This document shows positions 57,031 to 64,000 of a DNA stretch of 64,000 nucleotides, piece by piece. The notes under the pieces were generated by a model. The model worked only from the letters and a program-made list of their open reading frames with translations, was not told where the DNA came from and did no database searches. Every line of letters begins with the position of its first letter. Positions within the stretch are counted from its first letter, which is position 1. The position numbers were made by a program, and so were the translations under genes. Origin of the DNA: Motacilla alba alba (Eukaryota; Chordata; Aves; Passeriformes; Motacillidae); NCBI RefSeq assembly GCF_015832195.1, contig NC_052026.1, forward strand, positions 18,571,013 to 18,635,012. Reading direction: 5' to 3'.

Positions 57031-60000
57031 AGGGAACGAAGCCAGACCCAGCTGAGGAGTTGATTTTTGAGATTTTTGACATTTCCCGCAGCACGGTTTT
57101 TATTCACCTCCCGGTTTCCCAGGAAGAGCAGAGGTGGGCTGCATACTTTGGACTGATAAGGGCAGAAAGGAGTCCCTACAGCCTCAGCCTGACCTCAGCA
57201 ATGGTGTCTCACTTCTTCCTTCTCCTGGAGGATCTGTGCCTGTTGCAATTGCCCTCCTGGTGTGTCCTGCACCTCCTCCGCTCCAGCCCCGGCCTCCTTC
57301 CGAGCAGGAGCAGGAGATAAGTGCTTAATGAGTGAGCAGAGCACATAGTTTCCCTGCAAGCAGCATCTCTCTGGGTTCCTGCCAGGTTCTGAGCCTCTCC
57401 CCCATGCAGACCGCCCTGGCAGGCAGGAATTACCAGGGGATGTCAGAGGCTTCCCCCCGCGGCACCCGGCGGGGAACCCGCGGCTTTCCGCTGCTAAACC
57501 CACCTTTGGGGTGGTTTTTTAGGGGGGAAAAAGGCCTGGCAGTCCCACTGGAGCTTTGGGACACACAGAAAAAAAGGGATCCCTGGAGTTTAGGGAGCTG
57601 GGTTTGTTAATACTTGGAGCAGAGGAAGGCTTGGCTTCCATTCCTTAGGTCACAGTGACAGCAGAGGAAGTCTGGCAGGGCCACGCTGAGGGATGGAGAT
57701 TGCTCTCCAGGGTGACTCCAAAAGGCAATAAAAAGAAAAGACAATAAGGAGAGAGATAATAAAAACCCTCCAGCTTTTGATTTTCTCCCAGCAATGCCAG
57801 GCTTTTCAGGAAGGCCTAATGTTTGCCTACAGATTTACTGTCCCCCAGGCACAGGGGGCAAAGGGACAGAGGTGACGTGACTCAGCGGCTCCAGCCAAGG
57901 ATTTGCATGGAGCTGAGCAAAAATTGGTGGCTGGATCGAAATGGGGTCAGAATTATCTTTTCCCTGAAGAGCCCTGAAAAAGGAGCAGGACTTTAAATCA
58001 GAATTATTCCTGCTGGAGGCAGCTTTTTCTCCCCGCAGCAGACACCAGCTTCTTCTGACAGGAATAGGAAAGACCTTGGACAAACAATGTCACAACCTCA
58101 GGGCATGCAGCTGGAGAGTCACCAGGAATCCCTGGGATGATAAAAGCTGAGGTTGGCTATTCCAGGGGCCAAGAGCAGCTCCAGTTGTTCTCCTTGGCCT
58201 CCACCTCAGCACACATTCCAGTCCTTGATGCAGCCACCACCCAGAGCTCGGCCCAGTCCCACGAGCTCACCCTGAGCACACAAAGAGGGTAAAAAAACCT
58301 AAACCCAAAATGATCACAGAGCTCTGAGGACCATCTTTCCTTGGAGAGCTCAGCTGGTCCCATGAGGATGTCCTCAGGGATGAACCAGGATGGTGGGATG
58401 TTATTATGGGATATGAAAGAATACAAACGCACACTGTAGCTTTCAAGGAGAAGGAAAAATGAATGTTTGTTTTCTGACTTTAACATTTATAGTTTTTTAA
58501 AAGTGACAGCGGATTGGAGGGTGACAGTGCCACCTCTCCAATGACACTGGACAGACTAATAGTCCATTAAATTTCTCCTCCTCCATGAAGGAATGTAAAA
58601 CAATGAGTTATTTACAGAAAGCGTGTGAGAAAGTTCGATACAAGAATGTAAACATCAAAAAACTTTAAAAATCTTAAAACAATCAAAACAACAGTGGGAT
58701 CTGATTCTCATCCACCCCGACTGGGCAGCAGATGAGGGAGGATGAGCAGGTGCAGCCAAACCTGGACAATGAATTCCTCTCACCTTTCCCAGCCCTGGCT
58801 CTCCAAACCTGGGTGCTGGACATTCCCAAGGGATGGGAATGGCTCCTGGAGGAGAGCCAAGCTTGTGGCCCAAACCCTTTGCTGGTGATGCTCCAAGGGC
58901 AGCAATGGGAAGGGATGGGATGGGGAATGGGATGTGGGAAAAAACAAAAATCGTCTTCTGAGAGGAGATTGGGAGGTTTGTTTTCACACTTCGCTTTCTC
59001 TTCTTTCTTCCCCTTGGTACAGGAATGCCTAAGCAGATATATTGGAAAACTCGGGAGTGTTTTCTTCCAGGGAAATTGAAATATTATATTGATATTAAAG
59101 AATTATGGAATTCCATTAACAATGTGAAAGGAGAAGGCTCAACTTTTCTTTTTTTTTTTTTTTTAAATTCTCCTCTTGATATAAATTGGTGAAACAAAGG
59201 ACTTCTCCCTCCTGAGAAGGATTTGATTGCAGCAAAGCCATTTCCTATGGAAAGCTGCTCGGCCTGGCTAACTGCAGTGCCAGGGATCATGGAATTACAT
59301 GGATAATGGCCAATGCCATGGCTGGTGGTGAAAACACAGCACGTGGAGCACCCAAGATGTTCGTAACTTACTGCCCTGGGGGGAAACCCCTCCATGTGCT
59401 AAAAATCAAACATTTATCCTCATTAAGGTGACACAATTCTTCGTTTTATTCCCTTTTATTGTTTTTTGGGGGGGTTTAGTTGGTTTTTTTTTTTTGTCAG
59501 TGCTCTCCAACCACTGCCTCTCTACCTCAAAACCCAAAATCTTTCTCCACTTTGACCACGTTTTGGATCCCCCCCCCCGCAGTGAGGTGACTCCACCCTG
59601 CCAAAAGTCATTCACACGCTTTAGAAACACCTCCAGAAAAGCCTGGATATCTGGAAAATCCTAAAAAAAAACCCAGCAAAACGAAAAATTCATGCCTTTT
59701 AGCCATGGATGTGTGGAAAAACACATTAATCTTGCAGAACACGGCCAGCAGACAGGAGCCAAAAGGTTGCCACCGGGGTGTGGTGAAGGGGAGACATTTC
59801 CATGCTATTGCTCAGCAGGTCACAGCAACAGGATGCTGATAACATCCTGCAAACTTCCTCCCTCAGCTGGCCTGGAAAAAAAATCCCGAAAATGAAGGCC
59901 CTGAGGCACATCAGGAGCAGCCAGCCATTCAGAAATCCACCTTCTGGGAATGGGGTGTTCCAGGGCAGGCTGGGGATGCGGAGATTTTCGCTGGTTGTAA

Positions 60001-60971
60001 AGGGGATGGCTGGAAAGGAAGGAAAGCAGGGGAAAAAGGGAAAATTAGGCAGAGCTCCATGGCCAGCAGGACTTTGGGGTGATGGCTCAGGGATCACAGT
60101 GCTGGCACAGCCGTTCCTTTTGTTGTTCCAGATGGATTTTACACGGAAAAGAGGTTTTTTAAGCGCTGGGTTTCCGCTTTTTCCTCGTCCTTAAGAGCTC
60201 AAAGGTGTTCAGAGTTATCCTCTCAACCACACAGAGGAAGGCAAAGCAACAGGAGGGGATTTCTCCCTCAAAAGGCGGGAGATTCCACCACATCCAACAC
60301 CTTTAAAATCCATAAAATTAATTCAATTTAAGCTTTGATGAGAGACGAGCAGTATTTCTGCAGTGCAGCCAGGCTCGTGGCAGGGGGCAGCAAGAAGAAG
60401 ATTGTTTGCCCAGAGCACTGAGGGATTTCTTTTCTCCTTTTGCAATGGAAAACACAAAGAGAGGCTCAGAAAGAGAAGTGAAACCTGCCTGCAAAGGAAA
60501 ACGGCTGAGAATAAAAATCTAAAAAAAAAAAATAAATCTAAATATATCTTGGTTTGAGCAAAACAGTTTCCTCCAACGAGGTCACTGAATTCCAATTCAC
60601 TCCAGTCATGACACTTGGTTCTCAGGGAGGATGGGACAAGGAGCTCTGTGAGATGCCAGGGGCATTCCCAGAGCCCAGGGAAGGTGATTTTGCCTCTGAA
60701 CAAGACGCAGCTCCCCCAGACCCTGCACAAGCCATTTCCAACCTTTTCTTCTGTTTTTAACTCTCACCCCCCCAGAAAGGGAGAGGTTCTTCAGGAGGAT
60801 GAGGGACAGCGCTGCTGAGGGGATTCCTTCTGCTCTGGGCAGCATCACCAGGGCTGGGCCAGTGGCTCAACCACAAACCTGAGCTGTGGGGACGCCAAAC
60901 GTGCCGCAAACACAAGGAAAACGCAGTCCCACCCCTTAATTTCCTCAATTCCGCTGAAGTGGATGAAAACT
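57031..60971. other. Unique noncoding sequence
   Basis: No gene recognised. Homopolymers: T runs at about 59150-59164 and 59485-59496, and a C run at 59571-59578. A short CpG-rich patch lies at about 57457-57491 (CCCGCGGCACCCGGCGGGGA). Frames longer than 100 codons (57195-57503 minus, 58655-58987 minus, 60323-60730 minus) lack domains. Confidence 0.45.
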
Positions 60972-61232
60972 GTGGAATTACAAAAGGGTTTGGGTGGGAG
61001 GGGACCTCCAAACTCATCCAGTTCCATTCTCTGCCTTGGCAGGGACAATTTCCACCATCCCAGGCTGCTCCAAGCCCTGTCCAGCCTGGCCTTGGACGCC
61101 TCCAGGGATCCAGGGGCAGCCACAGCTGCTCTGGGAATTCCACCCCAGTCCCTCCCCACCCTCCCAGCCAGGAATTCCTTCCCAACATCCCATCTAAACT
61201 CCCTTTGAAGCCATTCCCACTCTTGCTCAGCA
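60972..61232 (-). mobile_element. CR1 LINE 3' fragment
   Basis: Reverse complement of the CR1 3' end, about 260 bp: 'tggaattacaaaagggtttg', 'ggtgggaggggacctccaaa', 'ctcatccagttccattctct', 'gccttggcagggacaatttc', 'caccatcccaggctgctcca', 'agccctgtccagcctggcct', 'ccagggatccaggggcagcc', 'acagctgctctgggaattcc', 'ccaggaattccttcccaaca'. The tail octamers are nearly lost but the body is well preserved and is the longest minus-strand copy. Confidence 0.95.
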
Positions 61233-61374
61233 GCGCAGAGCCCCATCCTCCCCCACCCAGGGCACCAACTTTGGGTCTCTGCCGCTGAACTTCCAGCCCC
61301 GGGAATGTGATTGCTCCCAAAAAGGGGAACAGCTGGGGACAGCGTCCCCGTGGTTATCTCCCACCCCAATTAAC

Positions 61375-61555
61375 ACCTTTGAGCGGCCGCCAGCCGCGGG
61401 CTGGGAGGGCAGCTTTGCTCTGAAGTCCGCTCCTCGCAGCAGAGGGAGCTTGTCAGCCCCTGCCTCCCACCCCTGCCCCCCTTATCTCCCCCCGGAGCTT
61501 TCCTGTTTACATTTCCCATTAGGTCCCTGTAATTAATGCGCTGACAGCGCAGGCT
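61375..61555. promoter_or_regulatory. CpG patch followed by homeodomain/TALE-like palindrome
   Basis: GAGCGGCCGCCAGCCGCGGG at about 61381-61400 is CpG-dense. The block ends with TGTTTAC (forkhead-like, about 61504-61510), GTAATTAATGCG and a perfect inverted repeat GCGCTG-A-CAGCGC at 61538-61550 that contains TGACAG, a MEIS/TGIF-type core. No transposon is present. A role as a regulatory element is inference from motif arrangement. Confidence 0.25.
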
Positions 61556-63582
61556 GCTTGGGAATGGTGCTGGATTGCCCCTCGGGATGAGCAGCACCCC
61601 CCACACCTGGAGATGCCAGCAGGAATTTGGGGTGACACCCCCCCTTAGAAGGCCGATCGTGGATTTGCCTGGTTTTGTTTCCAGTGGGAAAGAAGGAGCA
61701 GCCCAAAAACGCACCAGAGGGGTCTGCCTTAGGATGGATGCAAATATTCCTAATAAAAAATTTGCAAACAAAAGTATTTCCTGTGCTGGGGGTGCAGTTT
61801 TGGCTGCACATCCCAAAGCTCCAGCTCCAGGCAGCCTTGGCACAAGGGGAGCAGCCTGAGACTGTTTTGTGGGCTCTGTAAAACCTGGCACAGGGAAACT
61901 CCCTGATCCTTGACTCCCTCAGGAGCTGCAGTTCATGCCCAGCACGCAAGAATTTGCACCCCTGCATGGCACAGTGCTGCTTTTCCCAGAAAATGCTCAA
62001 ATTCTCCCCATTTTCCCTCATCTCCCCCCATTTTACCCTGCAGCAAATAGAAAAGTTCAAGCACTCGGGCGCAGCTGCTGGTGTCTGTCCAGTCCCAGGG
62101 CGGGGAAGGGAGGATGGAGAAGTACAAAAAACTCAAATACTGCTTTTGCACATTTTCTTCCACTCCTATCTCCCAAACTGCCCCTAATTTCCAACGAAAC
62201 AGTCCACGCTCTCCATCTAGGAGATGGATCAGGCTCCAAAACCACCATCAAAAAACTTTAAATTCTCTTGCATTTTCTTGGAGAGAAGAAGAAGAAGAAG
62301 AAAGAAAAACCTGCCCGGATTTTACCATCAGGAGAAGCCCCCACGGCTCCACCCCGGCGTTTAGACCCCAAAACCATCCCGCGCCATCCCTTGCGACGCC
62401 AGCGGGGGGGAAAGCAGAGCCATAAACGCCATCCCTGCCCTGAAGTGGCGCAGATCCCTATCGGAATCAAAGCCCGCAGCTGCTGGAAGTGTGAGCCTTT
62501 GGTGGGAAGAGCCCCCTCGCTGTTATATGGCACCCAGGGGAGCTGGGGCTGTCGCCTTGGCAGACCGCAGGAATCCCGAGGGATTCAGGGAGCTGCAGCA
62601 CAGCTGTGCCGGCCCTCATCCACACCTAGGCAGCAGGGTGAGAGGTGCCACATGAAAGAGCAGGGTGGGGGCAGATATGGATCTTCAAGGAGGGAAATTT
62701 GGCAGGAGGGCGAAGTAAAAGGAGGAAAAAAGAGGGAGAAAAAGGGAAAAAAAAAAAATAAAAAGGAAGCTTTGAAATCGAAGCCGTGGTTGGTCCCACC
62801 TGGAGGCTGGGAGATGAGAAGGGAAGGGTGGGTTGGGAAGGGAAAGGCTCCCCGGGATGGGGGTGGGGTTGTTGTTAGCACCTTTCTGAGGTGCACACAC
62901 AGAGATCACATCAGGCCCAGCAGACACAGAGCGCTGGTGACTCCCAAGGAGATGTCCTTAAGGAAAGTTGATTTGGCTCCAGCGCCTGGGAGCTCTTCTG
63001 CTCAACTGATAACCCCAAAGCATCAATATTCACCTTTATTAATACGTGGCAGAAGCACGGCAGAAATAAGCCCAGACCTGGAGGGAGGGGTAGAACATTT
63101 CATGTTTCAAAATCCAGAAAACAGCAGAACTGCACTCAGGGTTTGGCTCACAATATTGACTTTTTTTATTACCTGAGATTACAGACATTCTCCCGCACTG
63201 TCACTGCCCTGTGCTTCCCTCCACCCCCATTTCTCCAGCGCGTTCAGCTCATTTCTTTTTTGCCTTCCGTGCAATAATTCCTGCTCATCCTCTGAGCGTG
63301 ACCAGCCCCTGCTGCCATTCCCACATTTCTTGGCTGATCCCTCACCCGGGGTTCCTTTCCAGCTGCCACGAACCTGAAAAGAACCTCTTCCTTTGGGAAC
63401 CCCTTCAGCTGCTGGGCCAGAAGGGTTCAGAAGTGACTCCTCTCCCTTCTCCTGCTTCCCGGTGTTCCCCAGCTGCAGGTTCTGCCTCCAGCAGCCCTGA
63501 CCCCGAGCCGGATCCTGTTGTACCCACAGGGAACCCCCTTGAGGGGAGAGAATGATGCATCTGACTCCACCTTATCAGAAGG
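61556..63582. other. Unique noncoding sequence
   Basis: No gene recognised. A GAA microsatellite of about five units lies at about 62287-62302 and an A run at about 62749-62758. The plus-strand frame of 302 codons at 62268-63176 begins in the GAA repeat, is rich in Lys, Gly, Arg and Pro, and has no domain. I regard it as a chance frame. Confidence 0.45.
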
Positions 63583-64000
63583 CTAATTAATTACTTTATT
63601 ATAATATATTATTCCATATTATTCCATATTATCACTTAATTTTACTTTATTATACTATATCATTAATTACTTTCTTATACTGTATTATTCTATTAATTAC
63701 TTTATTAGACTATATTATTCTAGTTATTTTACTATATTATACTATTTGTTACACTACATTATTCTATTAATTACTATATTATTCTATTTATTGTACTATA
63801 TTATTCTATTAGTTACTTTATTATACTATATTGTCCTAGTTATTATACTATATTATACTATTTATTATACTATATTATTCTATTAATTACTTTCTTATAC
63901 TATATTATTCTAGTCATTATACTATATTATTCTATTTATTATACTATATTATTCTAGTTATTATAATATACTATTTATTATACTATATTATTCTATTAAT
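63583..64000. repeat. AT-rich tandem array, open at the window end
   Basis: A diverged array built from TTATACTATATTATTCTA and TTAATTAC units, with a variable period of roughly 15-30 bp, over at least 418 bp and continuing beyond the window. It is almost pure A/T with scattered C and occasional G. Edge units (63583-63650) are more irregular than the rest. Confidence 0.95.

Noticed and set aside
62268..63176. 302-codon plus-strand frame as a protein gene
   Set aside because: It begins in a GAA microsatellite, runs through poly-purine DNA, has low-complexity composition and no domain.
1..64000. CRISPR array, bacterial operon or prophage
   Set aside because: CR1 elements, microsatellites and CpG depletion show vertebrate DNA; the tandem arrays found have no spacers.

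Overview
This is 64 kb of vertebrate nuclear DNA, most probably from a bird and quite possibly a songbird. The main evidence is about fifteen fragments of CR1, the dominant avian LINE. They are 5'-truncated and end in the typical avian CR1 3' tail (GATCTTTAAGGTCCCTTCCA-type motif, then degenerate ATTCTATG-like octamers). The rest is mostly unique, intron- or desert-like sequence with microsatellites and scattered CpG-dense islets. Assignment to birds is by family recognition; assignment to songbirds is inference.

I find no convincing protein-coding gene, tRNA, rRNA or other classical RNA gene. Open frames are short and overlapping, and they often read through CR1 tails or simple repeats. The longest (406 codons, minus strand, 25681-26901) runs through a CR1 fragment and shows no recognisable domain. 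The window therefore looks like a gene desert or the inside of a large intron or intergenic domain, and any function is probably regulatory.

Layout. 1-3.8 kb: unique sequence with a (AAT)27 microsatellite, then a CR1. 4-14 kb: AT-rich, almost free of transposons, with an 18-19-bp minisatellite (6.1-6.5 kb), CpG patches near 5.85 and 9.0 kb, and enhancer-like clusters near 10.2-10.4 kb. 14-25 kb: unique sequence with an AAAAGG tract, an ATT microsatellite and a candidate core promoter near 20.1 kb. 25-35 kb: GC-richer, with four CR1 fragments. 33.9-39.8 kb: a locally duplicated domain holding two separate duplicated pairs and a CpG-containing 14-bp minisatellite. 41.7-42.15 kb: the best CpG island of the window. 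45.8-46.4 kb: an old CR1 and a second CpG-dense patch. 49-61 kb: CR1-rich, including an inverted repeat with arms of about 125-145 bp at 56.3-56.95 kb, one arm of which sits inside a CR1. 63.58-64 kb: an AT-rich tandem array that leaves the window.

The most unusual items are the 56.3/56.9 kb inverted repeat, the 33.9/36.5 kb and 37.7/39.7 kb duplicated pairs (none of which I recognise as a named family), the CpG island at 41.7 kb, and several compact clusters of transcription-factor-like motifs. No multi-gene system is visible.
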